Source: Methylobrevis albus
GTDB lineage: Bacteria; Pseudomonadota; Alphaproteobacteria; Rhizobiales; Pleomorphomonadaceae
Length of the DNA stretch: 64,000 nucleotides
Direction: 5' to 3'
Assembly (NCBI RefSeq): GCF_015904235.1
Contig: NZ_JADZLT010000054.1
Coordinates: 34,411-98,410 of the forward strand
Below, one piece after another: positions 1 through 9,660 of the stretch. Made by a program: the position numbers and the translations under genes. How positions within the stretch are numbered: position 1 is the first letter of the stretch; every line of letters begins with the position of its first letter. The notes below the pieces were generated by a model that was not told where the DNA came from, searched no databases, and saw nothing but the letters and a program-made list of their open reading frames with translations.

Positions 1-147
1 CAGCTCGGCTATCTCGCCGGCGGCTTCGTCACCATGGGCATGGTGCTGTCGCTGCCGCTCGTCATTGCCGGCATCGCCTTCGTGCTCGCGGCGCCGCCGC
101 GCCCGCCGGCAATCACCGCCGGCACGGACCCGCGGACGGCGCCGTGA
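1..147 (+). CDS. lgt: Prolipoprotein diacylglyceryl transferase, C-terminal end (partial)
   Basis: Only the last 48 residues are in the window. They begin QLGYLAGGFVTMGMVLSLP, continue as a hydrophobic membrane segment, and end in a Pro/Ala-rich tail before TGA. The 'GMVLSLPL' pattern is the last transmembrane helix region of Lgt, the inner-membrane enzyme that moves diacylglycerol from phosphatidylglycerol onto the lipobox cysteine of prolipoproteins. The stop overlaps the GTG start of the next gene by 4 bp (GTGA), so the two are probably translationally coupled. The order lgt, MidA-like methyltransferase, pgeF is common in alphaproteobacteria and supports the call. The 5' part lies outside the window. 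Confidence 0.75.
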   Translation, partial: QLGYLAGGFVTMGMVLSLPLVIAGIAFVLAAPPRPPAITAGTDPRTAP

Positions 148-1199
148 GCGCCGCGCTGCTGGACCGCCTGCGCGCTCGCATCGCCGCCGAGGGGCCGATC
201 TCGGTCGCCGAGTACATGGCGACGGCGCTCGGCGACCCGGCGGAGGGCTACTACATGCGCCGCGAGCCGTTCGGCGCGGCCGGCGACTTCGTCACCGCGC
301 CCGAGATCAGCCAGATGTTCGGCGAACTCGTCGGCCTCTGGTGCCTCGCCGCCTTCGAGGCGATCGGCACTCCTCAGCATTTCGCCCTCACCGAACTCGG
401 CCCCGGCCGCGGCACGCTGATGGCGGACCTGCTGCACACCGCGCGGATCCGGCCGGGGTTTGTCGCGGCCGCCAGCATCCTCCTCGTCGAGACCAGCCCG
501 CGCCTGCGCGAGCTGCAGGCGGCGCGCCTCGCCGGCCACGCGCCGCAGTGGCACGACGGCCTCGCCACCCTGCCGCCCGGACCGCGCATCGTCATCGCCA
601 ACGAGTTCTTCGACGCGCTGCCGGTGCGCCAGTTCGTCCGCACCGAACGCGGCTGGGCCGAACGCGTCGTCGGCCTCGCCGGCGACCGCCTCGCCTTCGG
701 CCTCGGCCCCGGCTTGCCCGACCCGCACGAGATCCCGGCCGCGGCCCGCAGCGCGCCCCCCGGCACGATAATCGAGGTGGCGCGCACGTCCGCGGCGCTG
801 ATGACCGACCTCGCCGCCGACATCGCGGCCACGGGCGGTGCGCTCATCGTCATCGACTACGGCCACGCCCGCTCCGGGACCGGCGACACGCTGCAGGCGG
901 TGCGCGCGCACGCCTACGCCGACCCGCTGGAGGATCCCGGCAGCGCCGACCTCACCTGCCACGTCGATTTCGCGGCGCTCGCCCGCGCCGCCACCGCAGC
1001 GGGCGCCGTCGCCGACCCGGTCGAGACGCAAGCCGCCTTCCTGCTGCGCCACGGCCTCGTCGAGCGCGCCGGCCGCCTCGGCGCCGGCCGGGATACGGCG
1101 ACGCAGGACGCGATCCGCGCCGCCGTCCAGCGCCTCGCCGGCAACGGCCCGGGTGAAATGGGCGATCTCTTCAAGGTGCTGGTGGTCCGGGGGCGATAG
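144..1199 (+). CDS. MidA/NDUFAF7-type class I SAM-dependent methyltransferase
   Basis: This 351-residue protein belongs to the DUF185/MidA family, whose mitochondrial member NDUFAF7 methylates an arginine of a complex I subunit. Visible family signatures are 'SVAEYMATALGDPAEGYY' near residues 20-37, the SAM-binding stretch 'LTELGPGRGTLMADLL' near 81-96, 'IANEFFDALPVRQF' near 150-163 and 'LIVIDYGHA' near 234. The GTG start at 144 is chosen because it overlaps the lgt stop (GTGA) and gives a normal N-terminus. Length is typical. The bacterial substrate is not known from sequence; a role in respiratory complex I assembly is an inference from the mitochondrial homologue. Confidence 0.85.
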   Translation: MSAALLDRLRARIAAEGPISVAEYMATALGDPAEGYYMRREPFGAAGDFVTAPEISQMFGELVGLWCLAAFEAIGTPQHFALTELGPGRGTLMADLLHTARIRPGFVAAASILLVETSPRLRELQAARLAGHAPQWHDGLATLPPGPRIVIANEFFDALPVRQFVRTERGWAERVVGLAGDRLAFGLGPGLPDPHEIPAAARSAPPGTIIEVARTSAALMTDLAADIAATGGALIVIDYGHARSGTGDTLQAVRAHAYADPLEDPGSADLTCHVDFAALARAATAAGAVADPVETQAAFLLRHGLVERAGRLGAGRDTATQDAIRAAVQRLAGNGPGEMGDLFKVLVVRGR

Positions 1200-1336
1200 G
1201 ACGGCGGCACCCGCGCCGACGGACTGCGCCGCCGGCATGGCTATCCGCGCCGCCATGCGGTACCCGCGGCTCACGCGGTTTGACAGCCCCACCCATCCCC
1301 GCCACCATCCGCGCGCTCAACCGAAGGTGCTTCGCG

Positions 1337-2107
1337 ATGATGATCACGGCCCCTGCCCTCGCCGCCCTGCCGGGCATCCGGCACGGCTTCTTCACCCGCG
1401 AGGGCGGCGTGTCCGAGGGGATCTACGCGTCGCTCAACACCGGGCTCGGCTCGAAGGACGACCGGGCGAAAGTGCTGGAAAACCGCGCCCGCATCGCCGC
1501 GGCGATCGGCGTGCCGGCCGGCCGGCTGGTCAGCGCCTATCAGGTGCACAGTCCGACCTGCCTCGTCGTCACCGAGCCCTGGGCGCCCGAAGACAACCCC
1601 GAGGCCGACGCGCTGGTCACCGACCGGCCGGGCCTCGCGATCGCCACCTCCTCGGCCGACTGCGGCCCCATCCTGTTCGCCGATGCCGAGGCCAAGGTCG
1701 TCGGCGCCGCGCACGCCGGCTGGAAGGGCGCCTTCGGCGGCGTGCTGGAGGCGACGCTCGACGCGATGGAGCGGCTGGGGGCGCGGCGCGGGCGCATCGT
1801 CGCCGCGATCGGGCCGATGATCTCGGCGAAATCCTACGAGGTCGGTCCGGAATTCGTGCAGCGCTTCACCGATGTCACGCCGGACAACGACCGCTTCTTC
1901 CGCCCCTCGTCGCGCGCCGGCCACGCCCTGTTCGACCTGCCGGGCTACATCGCCGCCCGCCTGCACGCCGCCGGCGCCGGCACGGTGGTGGATCTTGATG
2001 TTTGCACCTACTGTCAGCCGGCCCGCTTCTTCTCCTATCGCCGCATGGTCCATCGCGGCGAGGCCGACTACGGCCGCCACCTGTCCGCCATCGCCCTCGC
2101 CGGCTGA
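1337..2107 (+). CDS. pgeF: Peptidoglycan editing factor PgeF (YfiH / laccase-domain protein)
   Basis: The 256-residue product carries the multicopper-oxidase-like 'DUF152' fold: 'GIRHGFFTREGGVSEGIYAS' near the N-terminus, 'SADCGPILF' and 'AAHAGWKG', which contain the Cys and His zinc/active-site residues, then 'AIGPMI' and the C-terminal 'DVCTYCQPARFFSYRR'. Family members hydrolyse mis-incorporated residues from cytoplasmic UDP-MurNAc peptides or act as purine nucleoside phosphorylases. The ATG at 1337 is preferred over an upstream in-frame TTG at 1280 because GAAGGTG sits about 8 bases before it and the family normally begins just before 'LPGIRHGFF'. It follows the MidA-like gene by 137 bp. 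Confidence 0.88.
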   Translation: MMITAPALAALPGIRHGFFTREGGVSEGIYASLNTGLGSKDDRAKVLENRARIAAAIGVPAGRLVSAYQVHSPTCLVVTEPWAPEDNPEADALVTDRPGLAIATSSADCGPILFADAEAKVVGAAHAGWKGAFGGVLEATLDAMERLGARRGRIVAAIGPMISAKSYEVGPEFVQRFTDVTPDNDRFFRPSSRAGHALFDLPGYIAARLHAAGAGTVVDLDVCTYCQPARFFSYRRMVHRGEADYGRHLSAIALAG

Positions 2108-2171
2108 CCGACCACCCGGACGATCCGTCCGGGCGCCGGCCGGCGACGCCGCGTCATCACACGGAGGCCCC

Positions 2172-3326
2172 ATGGCCCTTCACTTCGAGCACGCCGAATT
2201 CGAAGCCCGGCAGGACGCGACGGCCGCCGCCATGGCCGAGCGCGGCATCGACGCCATGCTGCTGTTCGCCCAGGAGAGCATGTACTGGCTCACCGGCTAC
2301 GACACCTTCGGCTTCTGCTTCTTCCAGTGCCTCGTCTTTACTCGCGACAAGCAGCTCGTGCTGCTCACCCGCGCGCCGGACCTGCGCCAGGCCCGCCACA
2401 CCTCGATCATCGAGGACATCCGCCTCTGGGTCGACCGCGGCGAGGCGAGCCCGGTCGGGCAGCTGAAGGACCTGCTCGACAATCTCGACCTGCTCGGCGC
2501 CAAGCTGGGCATCGAATACGATACCCACGGCCTCACCGCCCGCAACGGCCGCGACCTCGACGAGGCGCTGCGCACCTTCGCCGACCTCGTCGACGCCTCG
2601 ATGCTGGTGCCGCAGCTGCGCGCGGTGAAATCGCCCGCCGAGATCGTCCATGTCCGCGAGGCCGCCCGCCTCGCCGACCTCGCCTTCGAGGCCGGCATGG
2701 CCGAGATCCGCCCCGGCGCCGACGAGGGCCGCATCCTCGCGGCGATGCAGGGCGCGGTGTTCGAGGGCGGCGGCGAGTATCCCGCCAACGACTTCATCAT
2801 CGGCTCGGGCGTCGACGCCCTGCTCTGCCGCTCGAAGTCCGGCCGGCGCCAGCTCTCCGACCGCGACCAGATCACGCTCGAGTTCGCCGGCACCTATCGC
2901 CGCTACCACGCGGCGCTGATGCGCACCGTGGTGATCGGCGACACCACCCAGCGCCACCGCGAACTCTACGCCGCGGCCTATGAGGCGCTGTCGGCGGTGG
3001 AGGCGGTGATGCGGCCGGGGCATACGTTCAGCGACGTGTTCGAGGCGCACGCCAAGGTGATGGACGCCCATCACATGCTGCCGCACCGGCTCAACGCCTG
3101 CGGCTATTCGCTGGGGGCCCGCTTCGCGCCGAGCTGGATGGACTGGCCGATGTTCTATCGCGGCAACCGCGCCGAGGTGCGACCGAACATGGTGCTGTTC
3201 GCGCACATGATTCTCGCCGATTCGGCCACCGGCACCGCCATGACGCTCGGGCGCACCTATCTCACCACCGAGGACGCGCCGACGCCGCTGTCGCGCCTTC
3301 CCCTCGACCTGCCGATCGTCGGCTGA
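2172..3326 (+). CDS. M24 (creatinase/aminopeptidase fold) family protein lacking the metal ligands
   Basis: The 384-residue protein has the two-domain layout of M24 proteins: a creatinase-type N-terminal domain (about 1-145, 'MLLFAQESMYWLTGYDTFG') and a pita-bread C-terminal domain. The usual five metal ligands appear replaced. In the first motif 'LEFAGTYRRYHAALMRT' the two Asp positions read Glu and Ala; the His motif reads 'CGYSLGARFAPSW'; the two Glu positions appear as His ('MVLFAHM') and Gly ('LGRTYLTTED'). This points to a creatinase-like or ectoine-hydrolase-like hydrolase, not an Xaa-Pro peptidase. The ATG at 2172 follows an ACGGAGG ribosome site. The substrate cannot be read from sequence. 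Confidence 0.75.
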   Translation: MALHFEHAEFEARQDATAAAMAERGIDAMLLFAQESMYWLTGYDTFGFCFFQCLVFTRDKQLVLLTRAPDLRQARHTSIIEDIRLWVDRGEASPVGQLKDLLDNLDLLGAKLGIEYDTHGLTARNGRDLDEALRTFADLVDASMLVPQLRAVKSPAEIVHVREAARLADLAFEAGMAEIRPGADEGRILAAMQGAVFEGGGEYPANDFIIGSGVDALLCRSKSGRRQLSDRDQITLEFAGTYRRYHAALMRTVVIGDTTQRHRELYAAAYEALSAVEAVMRPGHTFSDVFEAHAKVMDAHHMLPHRLNACGYSLGARFAPSWMDWPMFYRGNRAEVRPNMVLFAHMILADSATGTAMTLGRTYLTTEDAPTPLSRLPLDLPIVG

Positions 3327-3408
3327 CGGAACGCCCGGCCGCCGGCGGCCTTGCGAACGCCGGGCAAATCGTTAGACCTTTCGGCAAAACATTCGGGGCA
3401 GCCAGCCG

Positions 3409-4005
3409 ATGAGGAAACCCATGACGTCCGCACCGCGCCCGACGCGCCGACTGATCCTCGCCGGACTCGGGAGCCTCGCGCTCGCCGGATGCCAGAGCAG
3501 CAGCCCGTCGTCGACCGCAACCGCCGGTGCCGGCGGTCCGGTCCGCCTGCAGGCGCCCCCGGATGCGACCCAGCCGACCCGGCCGCCGGTGCCGGCGGGC
3601 CAGGCGAGCTTCCGCTTCGACCTCGTGCAGGGCATCCCGACCAACCGCGCCGACGAACTCGCGGTCAGCCTCGGCAGCCGCGCCCGCGCCCGCGGCCTGA
3701 CGCTGGTGCGCCGCGGCGACCCGGCGGCGAGCTATCGCATTCTCGGCTACCTCTCGGCGGTCGGCGGCGACACCGGCACCAACGTCTCCTACGTCTGGGA
3801 CGTGATGGATTCGGGCAACCGCCGCCTCTACCGCGTCACCGGCTTCGAGCTCGCCGGCAATGCCGACGGCGATCCCTGGGGCGGCGTCACCGACACCACC
3901 CTCGACGCGATCGCGGCGCGCACCGTCGAGGCACTCGCGGCCTGGATCGACCAGCCGCTGCCCGCCGCGCCGGCCACGGCGGCCGCGCCCGGCATCGCGA
4001 TCTGA
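3409..4005 (+). CDS. Predicted lipoprotein, function unknown
   Basis: This 198-residue protein begins with a basic n-region, a hydrophobic core and the lipobox 'LALAGC', with Cys near residue 27, so it should be lipidated and held in the periplasm or outer membrane. A low-complexity Ser/Pro/Ala linker follows, then a compact domain of about 130 residues containing '[20 protein letters not shown]' and '[18 protein letters not shown]', reminiscent of small lipoproteins that assemble as rings or bind envelope partners. I do not recognise the family. It sits alone between the M24 gene and prs, with short gaps on both sides. Confidence 0.75.
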   Translation: MRKPMTSAPRPTRRLILAGLGSLALAGCQSSSPSSTATAGAGGPVRLQAPPDATQPTRPPVPAGQASFRFDLVQGIPTNRADELAVSLGSRARARGLTLVRRGDPAASYRILGYLSAVGGDTGTNVSYVWDVMDSGNRRLYRVTGFELAGNADGDPWGGVTDTTLDAIAARTVEALAAWIDQPLPAAPATAAAPGIAI

Positions 4006-4172
4006 AACCATATCTGACTCATGCCGGCGACTTCGCCGAAGCCTGTTTGCAGCCGGGGAATTCCGCTGATAAAACCCCGCCACTTTCCATTCCCCCGGGG
4101 AACGCGGCAAAGGGCGGCCCGCCACTGGGGCCGCTGCCGACGCGCCAGCGGCGAGCGAGGACGATCAGGCCG

Positions 4173-5105
<933 letters not shown>

Positions 5106-5120
5106 GACTGCGCCGGAGGC

Positions 5121-6299
5121 TCAGTCCGGCGCCCGCACCCGCTGCAGGTAGCGATCGAACATCGGCACCGTGAACGCGGTGTCGCCGTGGGCCGGACTGA
5201 AGATCATGCCCTTGCGGATGAGCGAGTTGCGCGTCGGCGCGATCCGCTCGACTGCGACGCCGAGCGCCGCTGCAACGTCCCCGGACCGATGCGGCCCAGG
5301 TCCGAGCCGCGACATCGCGAACAGATAATCCTTCTCGCGCGGCGTCACGCGGTCGAAGCGAACGCGGAAAAAGCTCTCGTCAAGGCTGGCGATCGCCCGG
5401 AGGCTCGCTCGTTCGACGTCATCCCGCGTGATGAGCGGATCGTCTGCGACGTTCCAGGCGTGATAGCCCCACTCCTGGAGGAAGTACGGGTAGCCCTCGG
5501 TGAGTTCGATGATCCGCGCGAGCGCGTCGGCGGTAAAGTCGGCCTCTTCGCGGACCGCGGGATCGCGGAGTGCTGAGATCGCATCGACTTCGATGAGCGG
5601 ACCTATTCGAGGAAAATCGAACAGCCGTTCGGCATAGGATTTTGACTTTCCCGCCAGCGCCACCAGTTGCGGCAGCCCCGCGCCGACGAGCACCACCGGC
5701 AGCTGCTTCTGGGCCACGCGGTGCATCGCCATGATCAGGGCGCTGAACTCACGTTCGGCGACATACTGCAACTCGTCGACGACGAGGACGACGGAGCGGC
5801 CGCGGGAGCGCGCAGCCGTGCCGACGGCCTCGAAGAGGTCCGGCAGGTCGGCTTCGATATCGCCGCTGTCGGCGACTCCGCGCTCGGGATCGATCCCGAG
5901 CCCAACTTCGACTTCGCCGACGCTGACCCTAATCGCGCCCGCGAAGGCCTTGAGCACCATCAGCGCGCGCTTGGCAGCGACGTTGACCTTTTCCGCGGTG
6001 TCGAGCCGGAACAGGATGCGCCGGAGACAGGGGATGAGAACCTCGGGCAGGCTCTTGTTCTCAGGCGTCTCGACGAGGTGCGCGACGGAGCCCGCCTCCT
6101 CCGCCTGGTCGACGATCTTGTTGAGCAGGACCGTCTTGCCGACTCCGCGCAGACCGACGAGCAGGAAGCTCTTGCCCTGGCGGCCCGCCTGCGCTCGGGC
6201 GAGTGTGATCCGTCCCCGTTCGAGGATGTCGGCGCGGCCGGCGAGTTCCGGCGGCTGGGTCCCGGCTCCGGGCGCGAAGGGATTTCTGACCGGATCCAT
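5121..6299 (-). CDS. AAA-type ATP-binding protein of unknown function
   Basis: The 392-residue protein opens with 'VRNPFAPGAGTQPPELAGR', then a Walker A 'GLRGVGKTVLLNKI' near residues 48-61, a Walker B 'SVVLVVDELQY' near 170-180, a sensor-like 'LPVVLVGAGLPQL' and a C-terminal winged-helix-like part ('SRLGPGPHRSGDVAAALGVAVERI'). This is the AAA_16/archaeal-type ATPase class, scattered among bacteria with no settled role. Its base composition looks visibly less GC-rich than its neighbours, and it sits on the opposite strand inside a housekeeping run (prs ... rplY-pth-ychF), which suggests a later insertion. Its promoter region carries an iterated 9-bp motif, described separately. Regulatory, stress or defence roles are all possible. 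Confidence 0.75.
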   Translation of the reverse strand: MDPVRNPFAPGAGTQPPELAGRADILERGRITLARAQAGRQGKSFLLVGLRGVGKTVLLNKIVDQAEEAGSVAHLVETPENKSLPEVLIPCLRRILFRLDTAEKVNVAAKRALMVLKAFAGAIRVSVGEVEVGLGIDPERGVADSGDIEADLPDLFEAVGTAARSRGRSVVLVVDELQYVAEREFSALIMAMHRVAQKQLPVVLVGAGLPQLVALAGKSKSYAERLFDFPRIGPLIEVDAISALRDPAVREEADFTADALARIIELTEGYPYFLQEWGYHAWNVADDPLITRDDVERASLRAIASLDESFFRVRFDRVTPREKDYLFAMSRLGPGPHRSGDVAAALGVAVERIAPTRNSLIRKGMIFSPAHGDTAFTVPMFDRYLQRVRAPD

Positions 6300-6305
6300 A
6301 GCAGC

Positions 6306-6353
6306 CTTATCGATCTATACGAGTTTTTTGATAAGAACGCTAAGTTCGGTAAG
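6306..6353 (-). promoter_or_regulatory. Iterated CTTA motif in the ATPase promoter region
   Basis: Read on the minus strand, 6353 to 6327 is three contiguous 9-base units: CTTACCGAA, CTTAGCGTT, CTTATCAAA. A fourth unit in inverted orientation (CTTATCGAT on the plus strand, 6306-6314) lies next to the ATPase start at 6299, and a possible -10 (TATAGAT) lies between. The even 9-bp phasing suggests a multi-site operator or core promoter signal; the binding protein is unknown and could be the ATPase itself. Confidence 0.45.
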
Positions 6354-6426
6354 GCGTCAACGCTCTGCACGGCCCCACTTCGGAGCAGGGAGCGTCGTCC
6401 CGCCCCGCAAATCCCCGCTTTCCGCA

Positions 6427-6455
6427 TTGTGATTCGCCCCTGCTTCCCCTATAAG
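6427..6455 (+). promoter_or_regulatory. Predicted sigma-70 promoter of rplY
   Basis: TTGTGA (6427-6432) and TATAAG (6450-6455) are separated by 17 bases, upstream of rplY (start 6535). A GATTC (CcrM-type GANTC) site at 6431-6435 overlaps the -35 end. A strong AAGGAGA ribosome site sits just before the rplY ATG. Confidence 0.5.
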
Positions 6456-6534
6456 CCCGCAGTCCGCGCCTCACCCCTGGAGGAGGCGCATTTTCTCGGC
6501 CGGTCTTCCGGCCGTTTTCCCAAGGAGACCACCG

Positions 6535-7143
6535 ATGGCTCAGACCTATGAGCTGACGGCCACCGTGCGGGACCGAGTGGGCAAGGGGGCCGCTCGGGAA
6601 CTGCGCCGGCAAGGCTTGATCCCCGCCGTGATCTACGGCGACAAGAAGACCCCGATCGCGATCGCGCTCCCCCTCAAGGAGACGACGCTGAAGCTGCACG
6701 CTGGCGGCTTCCTGACGTCCATCGCCACGATCGACGTCGGCGGCGAGAAGATCCAGGTCATCGCCCGTGACTACCAGCTCGACCCGGTGCGTGACACCGT
6801 CGTCCACGTCGACTTCCTGCGCGTCTCCGCCTCCTCGCGCATCACCGTCGAAATCCCGGTTCACTTCCTGAACCAGGACACCTCGCCGGCGATGAAGAAG
6901 GGCGGCGCGCTGACCATCGTGCGTCACTTCATCGAAGTCGAAGTCGCGGCCAACGCGATTCCGGAATCGATCGAGGTCGATCTCGCCGGTGTCGAGGACG
7001 TCGGCACGACGATCCACATCTCCGACGTGAAGCTCCCCGCGGGCGTGACCCCGACGATCGACCGCGACTTCACCGTCGCGACGATCGCCGCGCCGGACGT
7101 GCTCGAGGAAGAGACCACCGACGAGGCAGGCACCGAGGCCTGA
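6535..7143 (+). CDS. rplY: 50S ribosomal protein L25/general stress protein Ctc
   Basis: This is the long, two-domain (TL5/CTC) form of L25, the 5S rRNA-binding protein of the large subunit, at 202 residues. The N-terminal RNA-binding domain shows '[20 protein letters not shown]' near residues 17-36 and '[15 protein letters not shown]' near 82-96; the C-terminal domain shows '[17 protein letters not shown]' and the tail is acidic, as in other Ctc proteins. A clear Shine-Dalgarno (AAGGAGA) precedes the ATG. The gene order rplY-pth-ychF is conserved in alphaproteobacteria. Confidence 0.95.
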   Translation: MAQTYELTATVRDRVGKGAARELRRQGLIPAVIYGDKKTPIAIALPLKETTLKLHAGGFLTSIATIDVGGEKIQVIARDYQLDPVRDTVVHVDFLRVSASSRITVEIPVHFLNQDTSPAMKKGGALTIVRHFIEVEVAANAIPESIEVDLAGVEDVGTTIHISDVKLPAGVTPTIDRDFTVATIAAPDVLEEETTDEAGTEA

Positions 7144-7171
7144 TCGGCCAGGCGCCTGACGTGACGGATCC

Positions 7172-7211
7172 GGTCCGTCGCCGCCCCGCGGCGGCGGACC
7201 TTCGCATTTTT
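7172..7211 (+). terminator. Intrinsic terminator after rplY
   Basis: A 13-bp GC stem (GGTCCGTCGCCGC with its complement, one G-U pair, loop CCC) spans 7172-7200, and ATTTTTC follows shortly after. It lies between rplY and pth, so it may end or attenuate the rplY transcript. Confidence 0.55.
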
Positions 7212-7261
7212 CGAGGATACCCGCGCCGTCGCCGCGCGGCCGCGCCGACCGGGAGACGGCC

Positions 7262-7990
7262 ATGCTGCTCATCGTTGGCCTCGGCAATCCGGGCTCGCGC
7301 TATGCCGGCAATCGCCATAACATCGGCTTCATGGCGGTCGACCGCATCCATGCGCTCCATCGCTTCGGCCCGTGGCGCTCGAAGTTCCAGTCCGAGATCG
7401 CCGAAGGCACCCTCGGCGATCGGCGCACGCTGCTGATGAAGCCGCTCACCTACATGAACGAAAGCGGCCGGGCCGTCGGCGAGGCGTCGCGCTTCCTGAA
7501 GATACCGCCCGCCGACATCGTGGTGCTGCACGACGAACTCGACCTGCCGGCGGCAAAGCTGCGGGTGAAGACCGGCGGCGGCCACGGCGGCCACAACGGC
7601 CTGCGCTCGCTCGACGCCCACCTCGGCAAGGAGTATCGCCGCGTCCGGCTCGGCATCGGCCACCCGGGCGACAAGGCGCTGGTGCACAACTACGTGCTCG
7701 GCGACTTCGCCAAGGTCGACGCCGAGTGGCTGGACCCGCTGCTGGACGCCGTGGCGACGCAGGCGCCGCTGCTCGCCGCCGGCAGCGACGAGACCTTCGC
7801 CAGCAAGGTGCACCTCGCCATCGCCCCGCCGCCGCGGCGCCAGAAGCCGGCCGACGCGGCAGCGGCTGCCGGCAAGCCTGCTGCCGGCAAACCGTCGACG
7901 ATCCGCCCGCCCGAAGCTGCGCCCGGTAGCCAGGACGCCCCGCGCAACGCCATTGCCGACGCCCTCGGCAAGCTCCTCGGCAAGAGCTGA
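7262..7990 (+). CDS. pth: Peptidyl-tRNA hydrolase
   Basis: Pth releases peptides from peptidyl-tRNA that has dropped off the ribosome. The N-terminal 190 residues match the family: '[21 protein letters not shown]' motif region at 3-23 (containing the catalytic His of 'RHNIG'), '[13 protein letters not shown]' near 58-70, '[19 protein letters not shown]' with the catalytic Asp near 93, and '[13 protein letters not shown]'. The protein is 242 residues, longer than the usual 190-200, because of an Ala/Pro-rich C-terminal tail (from about residue 195) seen in several alphaproteobacterial versions. GGAGACGG precedes the ATG. Confidence 0.95.
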   Translation: MLLIVGLGNPGSRYAGNRHNIGFMAVDRIHALHRFGPWRSKFQSEIAEGTLGDRRTLLMKPLTYMNESGRAVGEASRFLKIPPADIVVLHDELDLPAAKLRVKTGGGHGGHNGLRSLDAHLGKEYRRVRLGIGHPGDKALVHNYVLGDFAKVDAEWLDPLLDAVATQAPLLAAGSDETFASKVHLAIAPPPRRQKPADAAAAAGKPAAGKPSTIRPPEAAPGSQDAPRNAIADALGKLLGKS

Positions 7991-8002
7991 GCGGAGACGG
8001 TC

Positions 8003-8539
8003 ATGACCTCGGATTATCGCTGCATCTACTACCTCGCCGTCAGCCTCGACGGCTTCATCGCCGCCCCGGACGGCGGCCTCGACTGGCTGTTGCAGTTTCC
8101 CGCCGACGGCGCCGATTACGACGGCTTCTACTGCGGCATCGGCAGCCTCGTCATGGGACGCGCCACCTTCGATTGGGTGCGTGAGCATGGCGAGTGGAGC
8201 TACGGCGACAAGCTGACAGCCGTCGTCACGAACCGGCCGATCGACGCGGCGCCGGGCGCTGCCTTCCCGGTAGCCGGCACGCCCGCCGAAATCCTCGCGG
8301 CGCTCGCCGCCCGCGGCGCGCCCGGCCCGGTCTGGATCGTCGGCGGCGCCGATGTCGCCGGCCAGTTTCTCGATGCCGGGCTGATCGACGAGATCGACCT
8401 GCAGTACGCCCCGGTCGCCATCGGCGCCGGCATTCCCGTCTTTGCCGGGCGGACGCTGCCGCCGCTGGAACTCCAGTGGACGCGCGCCTTCGCCACCGGC
8501 TTCGTCGAAGCACGTTACCGCGTCCCACGCCCCGCGTGA
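8003..8539 (+). CDS. Dihydrofolate reductase family protein (RibD C-terminal-like)
   Basis: The 178-residue protein resembles YyaP/YwjB-type members of the DHFR/RibD-C superfamily. It shows 'YYLAVSLDGFIAAPDGGLDWL' region residues near 11-31, 'GSLVMGRATFDWV' near 49-61, 'TAVVTNRPI' near 72, and the NADPH-site 'VWIVGGADVAGQFLDAGLIDEIDL' region near 111-134. It starts 12 bp after the pth stop with GGAGACGG before the ATG, so it is likely co-transcribed with pth. Known relatives are uncharacterised reductases; the substrate is unknown. Confidence 0.85.
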   Translation: MTSDYRCIYYLAVSLDGFIAAPDGGLDWLLQFPADGADYDGFYCGIGSLVMGRATFDWVREHGEWSYGDKLTAVVTNRPIDAAPGAAFPVAGTPAEILAALAARGAPGPVWIVGGADVAGQFLDAGLIDEIDLQYAPVAIGAGIPVFAGRTLPPLELQWTRAFATGFVEARYRVPRPA

Positions 8540-8560
8540 GGATCGCCGAGAGGATCGGAC

Positions 8561-9652
8561 ATGGGTTTCAAATGCGGCATCGTCGGCCTGCCCAACGTTG
8601 GCAAGTCGACCCTCTTCAACGCCCTGACCAAGACGGCGGCGGCGCAGGCGGCGAACTATCCGTTCTGCACCATCGAACCGAACACCGGTGACGTCGCGGT
8701 GCCGGACCCCCGCCTGTCGGCGATCGCGAAGATGGCGAAGTCGGCCAACATCGTCCCGACCCGCCTCACCTTCGTCGACATCGCCGGCCTGGTGCGCGGC
8801 GCCTCGAAGGGCGAGGGCCTCGGCAACCAGTTCCTCGCCAACATCCGCGAGTGCGACGCCATCGCCCACGTGCTGCGCTGCTTCGTCGACGATGATATCA
8901 CCCACGTCGAGGGCCGCATCGACCCGCTGTCCGACGCCGAGACCATCGAGACCGAGCTGATGCTCGCCGACCTCGACAGCCTCGAGCGCCGCGTGGTGCC
9001 GCTGCGCAAGCGCGCCGGCGCCGACAAGGAGGCGAAGGAAGCCGTCGAACTGATGGACGCCGCGCTCGAACTGCTGCGCGAGGGCAAGCCGGCCCGGCTC
9101 GTCACCGTGCCGAAGGGGTCCGAGAAGGCGTTCGAGATGCTCAATCTCCTGACCGCCAAGCCGATCCTCTACGTCTGCAACGTCGAGGAAGCCTCGGCGG
9201 CGACTGGCAACGCGCTGTCCGACAAGATCTTCGAACGCGCGGCGGCCGAGGGCGCCAAGGCGGTGGTGATCTCGGCGGCGATCGAATCCGAGCTCGCCCA
9301 GCTCCCCCCCGAGGAGCAGGCCGAGTACATGGAGGCGATGGGCCTTTCCGAGCCCGGCCTCGACCGGCTGATCCGCGCCGGCTACGAGCTGCTCGGCCTG
9401 ATCACCTATTTCACCGCCGGCCCGAAGGAGACCCGGGCCTGGACCATCACCCGCGGCACCCGCGCGCCGCAGGCGGCCGGCGTCATCCACTCCGACTTCG
9501 AACGCGGCTTCATCCGCGCCCAGACCATCGCCTATGAGGATTTCATCACCCTCGGCGAGGTGAAGGCGAAGGAACTCGGCAAGGCGCGCGACGAGGGCAA
9601 GGAATACGTCGTCGTCGACGGCGACGTGATGCTGTTCAAGTTCAACACCTGA
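8561..9652 (+). CDS. ychF: Redox-regulated ATPase YchF (Obg family)
   Basis: YchF/OLA1 is a universally conserved Obg-family P-loop protein that prefers ATP and associates with ribosomes. The 363 residues contain G1 'GLPNVGKSTLFNAL' (8-21), the switch region 'NYPFCTIEPN', G3 'FVDIAGLVRGASKGEGLG' (about 70-87), the altered G4 'YVCNVEE' instead of NKxD that explains ATP preference, and the C-terminal TGS domain 'LITYFTAGPKETRAWTI' with 'FERGFIRAQTIAYEDF'. It lies 21 bp after the DHFR-like gene, completing a pth-DHFR-ychF run that ends in a strong terminator. Confidence 0.97.
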   Translation: MGFKCGIVGLPNVGKSTLFNALTKTAAAQAANYPFCTIEPNTGDVAVPDPRLSAIAKMAKSANIVPTRLTFVDIAGLVRGASKGEGLGNQFLANIRECDAIAHVLRCFVDDDITHVEGRIDPLSDAETIETELMLADLDSLERRVVPLRKRAGADKEAKEAVELMDAALELLREGKPARLVTVPKGSEKAFEMLNLLTAKPILYVCNVEEASAATGNALSDKIFERAAAEGAKAVVISAAIESELAQLPPEEQAEYMEAMGLSEPGLDRLIRAGYELLGLITYFTAGPKETRAWTITRGTRAPQAAGVIHSDFERGFIRAQTIAYEDFITLGEVKAKELGKARDEGKEYVVVDGDVMLFKFNT

Positions 9653-9660
9653 GCCACGGT

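Noticed and set aside
9..1292. Long open frame on the minus strand across the MidA-like gene
   Set aside because: Antisense shadow of a GC-rich gene with Arg/Ala/Gly-rich translation and no family resemblance. Many such frames of 200-1000 residues elsewhere (for example 22061-25063, 28813-31443, 53880-57539) are rejected for the same reason.
2172..3326. Xaa-Pro aminopeptidase annotation for the M24 protein
   Set aside because: Metal-ligand positions are not conserved, so the peptidase label would be misleading.
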